Origin: Planctomycetota bacterium
Lineage (GTDB): Bacteria; Planctomycetota; Phycisphaerae; Sedimentisphaerales; Anaerobacaceae
Direction: 5' to 3'
Assembly (NCBI GenBank): GCA_022566315.1
Contig: JADFJC010000001.1
Coordinates: forward strand, 35,982 to 99,981
Length of the DNA stretch: 64,000 bases
The notes under the pieces were generated by a model, which did not search any database, had not been told where the DNA came from, and worked only from the letters and a program-made list of their open reading frames with translations. Numbering within the stretch: position 1 is the stretch's first letter; every line of letters starts with the position of its first letter. Positions 1 to 8,100 of the stretch are shown here, piece after piece. Both the position numbers and the translations under genes were made by a program.

Positions 1-2
1 TT

Positions 3-557
3 TATAAAGGGCTGAAAAAAGGCGTAACAAAAGAGCAATTCGCCGAGGCGATAGAAAAAGGCAATGTCGCCGATATGTTAGAAAAGGTGACGGTTGAAAT
101 AGGCCAGTGTCATTTTCTTCCGGCCGGGACAGCACACGCCATTGGGCCGGGCTTATTGATAGCTGAGATTCAGATGCCATCGGATACTACATATCGCGTT
201 TTCGACTGGAACAGGGTTGACGAGACCGGCAAGCCCAGAGAGCTGCACATCGAAGAAGCTTTGGAAAGCATCCATTTCGATGCGTCCGGCGATAATCTTT
301 CCGTAACAACGGTAGGGCGGCTGGTAGATTGCGAATACTTCAGGATAGACAAAGGCCACCAGGGGAAAAACTGCGAACTGCTTCTTTCAGCCGGCCAAAT
401 GAAAACGCTGATTATTCTAACTGGCTTCGGAACGATTTTGGGAGCCGGGGCAGACCCACTTGAATTCAAGGCTGGTGATACTCTGCTTGTCCCCGCTATC
501 TATGAGGGGGCGATACGGTTTGTTGACGATACACAATACTTGACAGTAACGATTTAG
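3..557 (+). CDS. manA: Mannose-6-phosphate isomerase, type I, C-terminal part
   Basis: Interconverts fructose-6-phosphate and mannose-6-phosphate, feeding GDP-mannose and surface sugars in the cytoplasm. The frame is open from the window edge, so the N-terminus and start lie outside; 184 residues remain. Seen: a cupin-like FLPAGTAHAIGPG segment, SDTTYRVFDWNRVD and GKPRELHIEEA, all hallmarks of the zinc-dependent class I family, and a C-terminal cupin strand set with the AGDTLLVPA motif. Family members are about 310-320 residues, so roughly 40 percent is missing. Only 3 bases separate it from the next gene, a DUF2723 membrane protein, so the two are probably co-transcribed. Recognition is firm; the metal ligands of the N-terminal half cannot be checked here. 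Confidence 0.93.
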   Translation, partial: YKGLKKGVTKEQFAEAIEKGNVADMLEKVTVEIGQCHFLPAGTAHAIGPGLLIAEIQMPSDTTYRVFDWNRVDETGKPRELHIEEALESIHFDASGDNLSVTTVGRLVDCEYFRIDKGHQGKNCELLLSAGQMKTLIILTGFGTILGAGADPLEFKAGDTLLVPAIYEGAIRFVDDTQYLTVTI

Positions 558-560
558 TCA

Positions 561-2027
561 ATGCTCGAAGCCAATAATAACCTTAAAGCAAGTTACATTG
601 CTGTTCTTTTAATAGCGGCTGGGCTTTATGCAGCCACTTGTGCGCCGGGGCCGCTCTGGCAGGACAGCGGAATGTATCAATACCGAATCCGGCACAACGA
701 TATTGAGGGCAATCTCGGCCTGGCACTTTCACATCCGCTTTATCATATTATCGGCATCGGAGTAAAGCACATTCGGCTCGGCGAATTCGCGTACAGGATA
801 AACTTGATTTCCGCCGTTGCAGCGGCGTTTACCATTGCAAATCTGTTTTTGCTGCTGCGATTATGGTCGGACAAACTTTTACCTGCCGTAATTGCTGCTG
901 CTACGTTGGCCTTTTCGCATACCTTTTGGCGGCACGCCGTTATCGCGGAAACATATACTCTCTATACGGCACTGTTATTGACAGAATTGTTAATGCTGCT
1001 GCAATACGTTAAAACAAAGCGGATGGTGTTTCTATACTTGCTTGGGCTTTTCAACGGCCTGGCAGCGGCCAACCACATGTTGGCTGCGATTTCCTTTGTT
1101 TGCTACCTGGTGTTTTGCATAGCTCTGCTGGTGCGAAGGCAAATCAGGCTAAGACACTTTGGAATTATTGTTCTGCTGTGGGTTATCGGTGCAGCTCCCT
1201 ACGGATACCTTATCGTCAAAAATATCATCCAGACCGGCGATTTTACAGCTACCCTGGCCTCAGCGCTTTTCGGCAAAACCTGGCAGGCAGATGTTCTTAA
1301 CATGGGTCTCTCGGCCCAGCTTATCAAAGAGAACCTGATACTTATGGCATACAATTTTCCCACGCCCAACGTCGTATTTTTCTTTGCGGGTCTCTATGGG
1401 CTGAAAAAAGTATCACCAGGTAACGGCTTTGTGAAGGTTCTTCTGGCATTGTTAATACTTTTCTTTGTATTTGCCTTTCGCTATACGGTGCCGGACAGGT
1501 ACGCATTTTTCATACCCTTTTATTGCTTAGCTTCGGTCCTTATTGGTGTTGGTTTTGATTTGCTTATTACCAGGCCCAAACGCAAAATTCTCTGTTGGAT
1601 AGTTTTCCTCTTCGCCTTGCTGCCAATCCCAACCTATATCATTGCTCCTGCTATAGCAGAGAAAGCCGGATTCGATATTTCCACAAGAGCAGACGTCTCT
1701 TACCGCGATGACTATATATGGTTCTTGCAGCCGTGGAAGGCCGGTTACAGCGGAGCGGAAGAGTTCGCCGATGAAGTATTTGAAAAACTTGAACCTGAGG
1801 CTGTCGTTTATGCCGACAATACGATGGTTTATCCGCTGCTGTATATGCAGGAAGTTAAGGGAAAAAGAGCAGATATTAGAATCATATCCGAATATGCAGG
1901 CAGTGAAGGTTTGCCGCTGTTGAGCGAAAAATCCATAGAGCAATGGCTGTCGGAAGGAGATGTTTATACCGTCTCGCCGGTTGAGGGGCATAAGGGTAAG
2001 GGTATTGTCTGGAAAATATCTGATTGA
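561..2027 (+). CDS. DUF2723 family polytopic membrane protein, possible glycosyltransferase
   Basis: A 488-residue protein with roughly ten hydrophobic segments between residues 10 and 385, then a soluble tail of about 100 residues. The start matches the DUF2723 / protein O-mannosyltransferase-like fold: a first loop with the acidic WQDSGMYQY element, ALSHPLYHIIG, and an FWRHAVIAETYTLY segment. In the related GT-C enzymes the acidic residue of the first loop is catalytic. Known biology: TMEM260, the eukaryotic relative, transfers mannose from a lipid donor. Inference: lipid-linked sugar transfer to an exported protein or glycan, in keeping with manA directly upstream. The tail (Rossmann-like YADNTMVYPLLYMQ) is typical of bacterial members. 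Donor and acceptor are unknown. Confidence 0.7.
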   Translation: MLEANNNLKASYIAVLLIAAGLYAATCAPGPLWQDSGMYQYRIRHNDIEGNLGLALSHPLYHIIGIGVKHIRLGEFAYRINLISAVAAAFTIANLFLLLRLWSDKLLPAVIAAATLAFSHTFWRHAVIAETYTLYTALLLTELLMLLQYVKTKRMVFLYLLGLFNGLAAANHMLAAISFVCYLVFCIALLVRRQIRLRHFGIIVLLWVIGAAPYGYLIVKNIIQTGDFTATLASALFGKTWQADVLNMGLSAQLIKENLILMAYNFPTPNVVFFFAGLYGLKKVSPGNGFVKVLLALLILFFVFAFRYTVPDRYAFFIPFYCLASVLIGVGFDLLITRPKRKILCWIVFLFALLPIPTYIIAPAIAEKAGFDISTRADVSYRDDYIWFLQPWKAGYSGAEEFADEVFEKLEPEAVVYADNTMVYPLLYMQEVKGKRADIRIISEYAGSEGLPLLSEKSIEQWLSEGDVYTVSPVEGHKGKGIVWKISD

Positions 2028-2043
2028 CAGATTTCTGTGTCAA
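2024..2043 (+). terminator. Weak hairpin at gene end
   Basis: TTGACA and TGTCAA form a 6-bp stem around an 8-base loop, starting in the stop codon region of the membrane protein gene. No clear T-run follows, so it may act only as a 3' end stabiliser. Confidence 0.25.
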
Positions 2044-2182
2044 TTATCTTTGCAAATGCTTTCTATAGACCTTCCATTTTTAAACCTATTTTCCCATTTT
2101 AGTGATGAAGAAAACAGAGAAATTTGATAGTATAGAGCTAATGTAGCTTACTACTTAGGCCATTTTGCAAAAGGAGGATGTA

Positions 2183-4462
2183 ATGCGAAAGGTTAAGTTT
2201 CATTCTTATATAGGCATAGCGATTGTAGTCGCGTTCTTTAGTTGTGCCAGGGGCGCAACTACATCTCCAGCAGAAAGTCAAAAAATCCAAAATCTTAGAG
2301 CCTTTGCCAAGCTTTATGGGTATGTGAAATACTTTCATCCCAGCGACGAAGCAAGTGCAATAGATTGGGACGAATTTGCCATCTATGGAGCAAAACAGGT
2401 AAAAGATGCGAAAGATAGAAAAGAGCTAAAAACGGCTCTTGAAGGATTATTTTTGCCTATAGCCCCCACAATTCAAATTTATACTTCAGAGGAGAACCCC
2501 CAAGACCCAATGAAGCAGGTGCCAGATGATACAACCGGCTTAAAGATTGTGGCCTGGCAACATCGAGGACTTGGGCTGAATAGCCCTTATGTGAGTGTTC
2601 GTCTAAACGGAAAGACTACATTGTCAGGTCGTCATTTTTTGGGAGTGGTTACCCAAAGTGTTGATGCTGCTGAATATCGAGGGAAACAAATAAGACTGAA
2701 AGCGTTCGTAAAGACGAATGTAAGTGGAGAGGGTAACCAGGGAAAGCTTACGCTGATGGTGCTAAGAGAAGATGTAACGTCCAGTTTTATGGCCGACCGA
2801 CCAATCAAGTCCAAGGAATGGCAAGCCTACGAAATCGCAGGTGACGCTGCTGAAGATGCCACGAGAATACTCTTTGCGTGCGAACTCTCGGGTACAGGAC
2901 AAGTATGGGTGGACGAGTTTGAATTATTCTCCAAGGACGAGAAAGATAAGTGGGAAGGTATTAAAATAAAAAATCACAGTTTCGAGGAGTGGAAGGCAAA
3001 AAACAAACCCGAAGGATGGAGTGTCTATGTCCATGGCACCCATGGATATTCGTTCAAGATTGACATAGAAAACCCTTACAAAGGTAAGAAATGCTTACTA
3101 ATTGAAGGTGAAGGCAAACCCAGGTCGGAAAAATTATTTGAAGGACATCCTAAAATTGGAGAAGTGGTAAACAAGGCATTGAATGCAGGTCTATTTTGCC
3201 AGATTCCACTGGCATTGTACAGAGACGAAAACGGTACTTTGGGAAAGGATGAAAAGTACCCGTTTGCAAAGCTGCTTGAAAAATTAGAGGCCGTGCCTGC
3301 TGGTAAACTTACAGCTAACGATGAAGATGTGCGTTTGGCTGATGTGATCATTGCCTGGAATGTATTCCAGCATTTTTATCCCTATTTTGATGTCGTAGAT
3401 GTGGACTGGAACTTAGAGCTAACAAATGCGCTGCGAAGGGCGATGACGGATAAGAATGAAGAAGATTTCTACTATACACTCTGCGGATTAATCGCCAAGC
3501 TTCAAGACGGGCATGGGAGTCTCAAACATAAAATACAGCGCGAATGGGCAAGCCTGCCGTTTCGTGCTGACTGGATTGAAGATCAGGTTGTCGTCACTGT
3601 TTCTAAAGATACAACAAAAGTCCATAAAGGGGATATTATCGTATCGGTTGACGGCATTGACGCCGAACAGGCACTATTGGATGCCGAGGAATATATTTCC
3701 GGGTCGCCGCAATGGCGAAGGTTTAATGCTTTGCAGCGATTTGGATATGGTGACAAAGACTCAAAAGCAAATTTGACTATCAAAAGAGGAAATGAAATAT
3801 TTCAATTACAAATGGAAAGGAATAGAAGTTATACAGAGCAGATTTCTGAGCTAAAAAGGCCAAAAATAGATAAAATCCAAGATGAGATCTATTACGTTGA
3901 CCTCGCAAGAGCAAAAATGCCGGAGATAGAAGAAAGAATGGACGACCTGGCAAATGCTAAAGGTGTTATCTTCGACTTACGAGGATATCCTCAGGGTAAC
4001 CGTGACGTTATCTGTCATTTATTGCGCGAAGAGGATATCTCCGACGCTTGGATGAGAGTTCCGCAAATCATTTACCCAGACTTTGAGAACGTAGTCGGTT
4101 ACAAGAACTCCGGCTGGGGACTGAAGCCTAAACAGCCCCGAATCAAGGGAAAGGTCGTGTTTTTGACCGATGGTAGAGCTATCAGCTATGCGGAGTCTTT
4201 TATGAGTTTCATTGAGCATTACAAACTTGCAGAAATTGTAGGCCAACCAACAGCAGGAACAAACGGAGAGACTAATCGCTTTGTCCTTCCTGGTGGCTTT
4301 AGAATCAGGTGGACAGGGATGAAAGTGGTTAAGCATGATGGGTCACAACACCACTTGATTGGTATAAAACCCACAGTACCTGTTCGGAGAACCATTCAGG
4401 GAGTAATCGAGGGAAGAGATGAGTTTCTTGAAAAAGCGTTAGAAATAATCAACAAGCAATAG
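2183..4462 (+). CDS. S41 family peptidase (C-terminal processing protease-like), exported
   Basis: A 759-residue exported serine protease. The ATG at 2183 is chosen because AAGGAGG sits 5 bases upstream at 2171-2177; a TTG 18 bases earlier would include the RBS. The N-terminus is basic then hydrophobic with an FFSC site near residue 21, so it may be a lipoprotein. The N-terminal half carries the LYGYVKYFHPSDE segment common to this S41 subgroup and a beta-sandwich-like region. A PDZ-like stretch lies around residues 450-530 (VHKGDIIVSVDGIDA). The catalytic segment is LTDGRAISYAESF with nucleophile Ser near 668, followed by VGQPTAGTNG. Usual CTP proteases are 400-500 residues; the longer N-terminal extension is typical of the Bacteroidetes/Planctomycetes type. 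It stands alone and its substrate is unknown. Confidence 0.85.
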   Translation: MRKVKFHSYIGIAIVVAFFSCARGATTSPAESQKIQNLRAFAKLYGYVKYFHPSDEASAIDWDEFAIYGAKQVKDAKDRKELKTALEGLFLPIAPTIQIYTSEENPQDPMKQVPDDTTGLKIVAWQHRGLGLNSPYVSVRLNGKTTLSGRHFLGVVTQSVDAAEYRGKQIRLKAFVKTNVSGEGNQGKLTLMVLREDVTSSFMADRPIKSKEWQAYEIAGDAAEDATRILFACELSGTGQVWVDEFELFSKDEKDKWEGIKIKNHSFEEWKAKNKPEGWSVYVHGTHGYSFKIDIENPYKGKKCLLIEGEGKPRSEKLFEGHPKIGEVVNKALNAGLFCQIPLALYRDENGTLGKDEKYPFAKLLEKLEAVPAGKLTANDEDVRLADVIIAWNVFQHFYPYFDVVDVDWNLELTNALRRAMTDKNEEDFYYTLCGLIAKLQDGHGSLKHKIQREWASLPFRADWIEDQVVVTVSKDTTKVHKGDIIVSVDGIDAEQALLDAEEYISGSPQWRRFNALQRFGYGDKDSKANLTIKRGNEIFQLQMERNRSYTEQISELKRPKIDKIQDEIYYVDLARAKMPEIEERMDDLANAKGVIFDLRGYPQGNRDVICHLLREEDISDAWMRVPQIIYPDFENVVGYKNSGWGLKPKQPRIKGKVVFLTDGRAISYAESFMSFIEHYKLAEIVGQPTAGTNGETNRFVLPGGFRIRWTGMKVVKHDGSQHHLIGIKPTVPVRRTIQGVIEGRDEFLEKALEIINKQ

Positions 4463-4751
4463 TTTTTTGGATCCCGTATGGGGCTGCCAGCATAAGCCGT
4501 CGATATCGTATATTATTCCCTATAAGATAATAGTCCCAGAAGTGTGTCAAAACATCGCATATAGGAAATCTCAATTCAAGTAATCTTCCTTCCACCGTCA
4601 TTTTGTGGCTATTGCTACTGAGAAACCATAACAAAAAGACTTGTCGATTTACTCGGTGCTTCTGTATTCCCGCTCCCTCGGCCAAGTTCAGGACAGGTTT
4701 CGCGGGAATGACAGAAGGTAAATTGACTTTTTGTTAGACGCTCTAAGGATT
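4463..4751. other. Intergenic spacer with palindromic repeat remnant
   Basis: No convincing gene. It sits between the convergent protease and ATP-grasp genes. Near its right end, ATTCCCGC (4666-4673) pairs with GCGGGAAT (4702-4709), part of the dispersed repeat seen again at 28054-28121. Confidence 0.5.
4666..4713. repeat. Dispersed palindromic repeat, diverged copy
   Basis: An 8-bp inverted repeat ATTCCCGC/GCGGGAAT ending in GCGGGAATGACAG, the same words as the fuller copy at 28054-28121. It lies at the 3' ends of two convergent genes, so it may also act in transcript ending. Confidence 0.6.
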
Positions 4752-5747
4752 TTACAGCCAGACTTCGCTGTCGTAGCGGAGCATAATTAAATCATCTTTG
4801 AAGCCGTCGAAACGGATATTTGTTTTTTTGCCCGACAGTTCCTGCAATATCCATTTTGGAAAGTTGGCCCCGGCCTTGATTGACAATGGTGCGCCGCCGC
4901 CGAACCGCGGATTTATCTCGACAAATTTAACTCTGTCGTTTTTTGTCAGAAATAGTTGCAGAGTTATAACGCCCGGCCCGGCCCCGAGGGTCTCAACCAA
5001 TATCGCAGCTTCGCTCATAATGCGGGGATCTTTTACCACCTGTGCCTTGCTTACCTCGCCGGCTCTTACCTCGATTCGTTTTCTCGGAACGACACAGCGA
5101 ACTCTCAAGCAGAAGTCAACATATACATCGCACGTATGCTCGGTACCCTCGATAAACTCCTGGCAGATAAGGTTAGGTATCCTTTTTGCATAGAATAACA
5201 ATTCCCTGCGATTATTAACGACGGCGTTACCTCTGCCGGCGTAGCCGTCCCAAGGCTTTAGAAAACAAGGCCAATTCAATTTCTTTTTCGAAAGTGCAGA
5301 GCGAACGCTCATAGTAACGGGAGTATCAAAGCTGTTTTTGACTAAGAACTGATACGTTTTCCTCTTGTCCTGACAAATATCGATTACTTCCGGATTTGAA
5401 ACAAGCACGCGACATCCCATCGCGGCGAATTTCCGCTTGTTCCGGGCCAGAAGTTTCAGGTCCAAATCGATGGTGGGAACTAACAGTTTTACTCTGCTGG
5501 TTTTGACAATCGAGAGCAACTGCCCGATATAGCGGGGGTGTGTCGTCGGCTTAACGAGAAAGCCTTCGTCGCACAGTTGCAGCGCCGAACTTAGCTCGGT
5601 TGTGTCTGTGCCGAAAAATGAAGCGTTTATTTTCAGTTGTTTAGCCGCTCGGCGAAAGCTGTTCAGCAGCGAGACACGTCTGCCGATGCAGGTGAATAAA
5701 ACGCCTAAATTATTTTCAGTTTTTGTTCTTTGTTTTTTCATTGCCAA
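4752..5747 (-). CDS. ATP-grasp domain protein (carbamoyl-phosphate synthase large chain-like)
   Basis: A 331-residue ATP-dependent carboxylate-amine/thiol ligase of unknown substrate. Residues 10-110 form a Rossmann-like pre-ATP-grasp domain (VLFTCIGRRVSLLNSFRRA, FGTDTTELSSAL, LVPTIDLDL). The ATP-grasp fold follows, with CFLKPWDGYAGRGNAV as nucleotide-binding loop, CQEFIEGTEHTCDVYVD, and a metal-binding VKFVEINPRFGGGAPLS near residue 280. This arrangement matches PylC/CarB-like enzymes often found in surface polysaccharide clusters. It is the only minus-strand gene in the sugar region and faces the S41 protease gene. Known family chemistry suggests peptide-like or amide bond formation on a sugar or cofactor; that assignment is inference. 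Confidence 0.8.
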   Translation of the reverse strand: MAMKKQRTKTENNLGVLFTCIGRRVSLLNSFRRAAKQLKINASFFGTDTTELSSALQLCDEGFLVKPTTHPRYIGQLLSIVKTSRVKLLVPTIDLDLKLLARNKRKFAAMGCRVLVSNPEVIDICQDKRKTYQFLVKNSFDTPVTMSVRSALSKKKLNWPCFLKPWDGYAGRGNAVVNNRRELLFYAKRIPNLICQEFIEGTEHTCDVYVDFCLRVRCVVPRKRIEVRAGEVSKAQVVKDPRIMSEAAILVETLGAGPGVITLQLFLTKNDRVKFVEINPRFGGGAPLSIKAGANFPKWILQELSGKKTNIRFDGFKDDLIMLRYDSEVWL

Positions 5748-6141
5748 CCAATTTCAAACCACGGATTTGGATTCCCGCGAAGCGGGGTCCCTCACGGATT
5801 TTAGTTATTGGTTTTTTATTTTATCTGCGCAATCCGTACTACGTAATCTGTGGTTAATTTTCAACTGGGAATAGGTAATAGTCAATATTTAATTCTCGAT
5901 TTCTAATTTTCAATTCTTTTGACTCCGTTAGAAATAAGATGCCAAAGCATCTATCTTACGCTTGACAAAGATTTCTAACGGGGTAAACTAACTACCTTAG
6001 TCTGATTAATCGACCAAAAACAGGTGCCGGTTTAGCGATTGTTGGGAAAGTGAATAGTCTGGTGTTTCTGATTCTCAATTATTGACGAGAAATCCGGAGT
6101 TGAAAAAAGAGATGCGTAAGACAACATTCAAAGGAGTTTTA
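5748..6141. other. Divergent intergenic region with nested hairpin
   Basis: This 394-base region separates the minus-strand ATP-grasp gene from the plus-strand aminotransferase and must hold both promoters. It contains an ACCACGGATT...AATCTGTGGT word pair (about 5757-5854) and the nested inverted repeat at 5925-5981. No gene is visible. Confidence 0.5.
5925..5981. repeat. Nested inverted repeat (57 bases)
   Basis: Outer arms CCGTTAGAAAT (5925-5935) and ATTTCTAACGG (5971-5981) are perfect 11-bp complements. Inside, AGATGC (5937-5942) and GCATCT (5947-5952) form a second stem with a 4-base loop. The asymmetric, two-stem design resembles a mobile palindromic element more than a terminator. Confidence 0.6.
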
Positions 6142-7248
6142 ATGCAGGTCCCACTTCTGGATTTGAAGGCCCAATATGCCGCTATCAAAGACGAAGTGAT
6201 GCCGGCGATAAGTGAAGTTTGCGACAGTCAGTCATTCGCTCTTGGCCCGGCCGTGGCTGAATTTGAAGAAAAAATCGCCGCATATTGCAACAGCAAATAT
6301 GCAATCGGAGTTTCAAGCGGAACGGATGCTCTGATTGTCAGCTTGATGGCTTTGGAAATAAAACCGGGAGACGAAGTCATAACTACGCCTTTTACCTTTT
6401 TCGCCAGCGCCGGTTCTATCGTCAGACTCGGCGCAAAGCCGGTTTTCGTTGACGTTGACCCCGACTCTTACAACATTGAGGCATCCGCTATCGAACAAAA
6501 GATAACCGAAAAAACGCGAGCAATCATTCCTGTCCATTTATTTGGACAGGCAGCTCAAATGAAGGCCATCACGGAAATTGCCCGGCGTCACAATCTTGCC
6601 GTTATCGAAGATGCCGCACAGGCAATAGGTGCGAGCCAGGATGGCATAAAGTGCGGTAATTTCGGTGATTTCGGATGCTTTTCGTTTTACCCTGCCAAGA
6701 ACCTCGGCGGTTTCGGCGACGGCGGTTTGGTAACAACCAATAGAGAAGACCTTGCGGAGAAAGTCAGAGTCCTTCGCGACCACGGCCAAAATCCCCGATA
6801 CTTCTACAAAATGATTGGCGGCAACTTCCGTCTCGATGGTATCCAGGGCGCCGTTCTTACCGTCAAGCTCAAATACCTCGACGGATGGAATGAAAAACGA
6901 AGGCAAAACGCCGCTGTTTATGACAGTATCTTCGCCGATTCACCGGTCAAAGCACCTAAGCTCGATGCAAACAACGTCAGTATTTATCACCAGTACACCA
7001 TTACTGTGCCGGAAAGAGACAAGCTGCAAAAATTCTTAGCTGAAAACAATATCGGTTCGGCGATATTTTATCCCAAGCCGTTGCATCTGCAGGACTGCTT
7101 CAGCGAGCTTGGATACAGGCCTGGCGATTTGCCTATTGCTGAACGGCTTTGTAACGAGGTTTTGTCACTGCCGATTTATCCTGAACTTGCACCAGACCAA
7201 GTTGAATGTGTCGCTAAGACGGTACTTAAATTCTACGGAATAAATTAG
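6142..7248 (+). CDS. DegT/DnrJ/EryC1/StrS family PLP-dependent sugar aminotransferase
   Basis: A 368-residue cytoplasmic enzyme that transfers an amino group to a nucleotide keto-sugar for surface glycans. The ATG at 6142 has AAAGGAG at 6130-6136 and gives the family's usual start (MQVPLLDLKAQYA). Seen: GVSSGTDALIVSLMAL (PLP phosphate loop), IPVHLFGQ, IEDAAQAIG (Asp contacting the pyridine nitrogen) and SFYPAKNLGGFGDGG, whose Lys should form the Schiff base. The C-terminal sequence FYPKPLHLQ is typical of WbpE/DegT members. Length is normal. It is followed after 9 bases by a NusG paralogue and then UDP-sugar genes, which fits an exopolysaccharide operon. The exact sugar substrate cannot be read from sequence. 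Confidence 0.92.
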   Translation: MQVPLLDLKAQYAAIKDEVMPAISEVCDSQSFALGPAVAEFEEKIAAYCNSKYAIGVSSGTDALIVSLMALEIKPGDEVITTPFTFFASAGSIVRLGAKPVFVDVDPDSYNIEASAIEQKITEKTRAIIPVHLFGQAAQMKAITEIARRHNLAVIEDAAQAIGASQDGIKCGNFGDFGCFSFYPAKNLGGFGDGGLVTTNREDLAEKVRVLRDHGQNPRYFYKMIGGNFRLDGIQGAVLTVKLKYLDGWNEKRRQNAAVYDSIFADSPVKAPKLDANNVSIYHQYTITVPERDKLQKFLAENNIGSAIFYPKPLHLQDCFSELGYRPGDLPIAERLCNEVLSLPIYPELAPDQVECVAKTVLKFYGIN

Positions 7249-7257
7249 GATGATGAA

Positions 7258-7809
7258 ATGTTGAAAGTAAGCGAAAATCCACCAACAATCTGGCCCCAAG
7301 CAGAATCGATTCGTGATTTCCCCGGGCAATGGTGGGTTGTCCATACAAGAAGCAGGAACGAAAAGGCCCTGGCCCACGATTTAATAAGCAAAAATATCAG
7401 TTACTTTCTTCCGATGAGCTGGAAAGTTAGCCGTCGAAGCCGCAGAACGGTACGCTCACTTTTGCCTCTGTTCAGTGGGTATTTGTTCTTCTGCGGCCAG
7501 GAGGACCAACGGGTTGAACTGTTGCAAACAAATCGTGTAGCAAACCTAATCGAAGTCAATGACCAGGAGACATTACTCAACGAATTAGCCCAACTTGACC
7601 AGGCCCTTCGAACCGGTGCTCCTCTGACGCCGTATAAGTACATCAAGGCAGGGCAACGATGCCGGGTTATAGCAGGGCCACTAATTGGCATGGAGGGTAT
7701 TGTGGTAAGAAGCAAAAACGATATACGCCTGGTCCTGCAGATAGATATGCTCGGCCAAGCCGCAAGCGTTGAAATAGACATAGATATGATAGAGGTTCTC
7801 GATCATTGA
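7258..7809 (+). CDS. NusG-family specialised transcription antitermination factor
   Basis: A 183-residue paralogue of NusG, of the RfaH/UpxY/LoaP kind. Residues 22-120 form the NGN domain (QWWVVHTRSRNEKALAHDL, YFLPM, LLPLFSGYLFF). Residues 128-180 form a KOW domain (IKAGQRCRVIAGPLIGMEG). The NGN domain binds the RNA polymerase clamp and prevents pausing or termination; KOW contacts NusE or Rho. Such paralogues usually act in cis on long polysaccharide operons, and this one sits 9 bases after an aminotransferase gene and ahead of ugd and epimerase genes. It lacks the extra acidic insert of housekeeping NusG. No ops-like recognition element was identified. Confidence 0.85.
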   Translation: MLKVSENPPTIWPQAESIRDFPGQWWVVHTRSRNEKALAHDLISKNISYFLPMSWKVSRRSRRTVRSLLPLFSGYLFFCGQEDQRVELLQTNRVANLIEVNDQETLLNELAQLDQALRTGAPLTPYKYIKAGQRCRVIAGPLIGMEGIVVRSKNDIRLVLQIDMLGQAASVEIDIDMIEVLDH

Positions 7810-8100
7810 AAAACGACGGATTTCGTGGATATGCTTTTCATTAAATAATCAATTATCGCAAAACGCAAAATTAACAGTGAGCTAAAGTGTCTAAAGTGAG
7901 CTAAAGATTCAGGCTATCAGGGTATCAGACCCCTAAGGGGTGGGCATCAGGTTATCTGGACATCAGGTTTATTTTTCCACCGTAAGGTGTCCTGCGGACC
8001 GATACCCTTATATATTTGTAACCTGCATCCTGATATGCTGATCCCGGCGCGCCGGGATACTTCAGTTACTTTAGGCACTTCACTAACGGGAGCTGATACA
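7810..8100. other. Spacer with short direct repeats
   Basis: A 291-base spacer before ugd. It carries GAGCTAAAG twice (around 7880-7906) and several ATCAGG(T/G)TAT words between 7915 and 7975. No gene or clear structure; it looks like decayed simple-word repetition. Confidence 0.4.
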
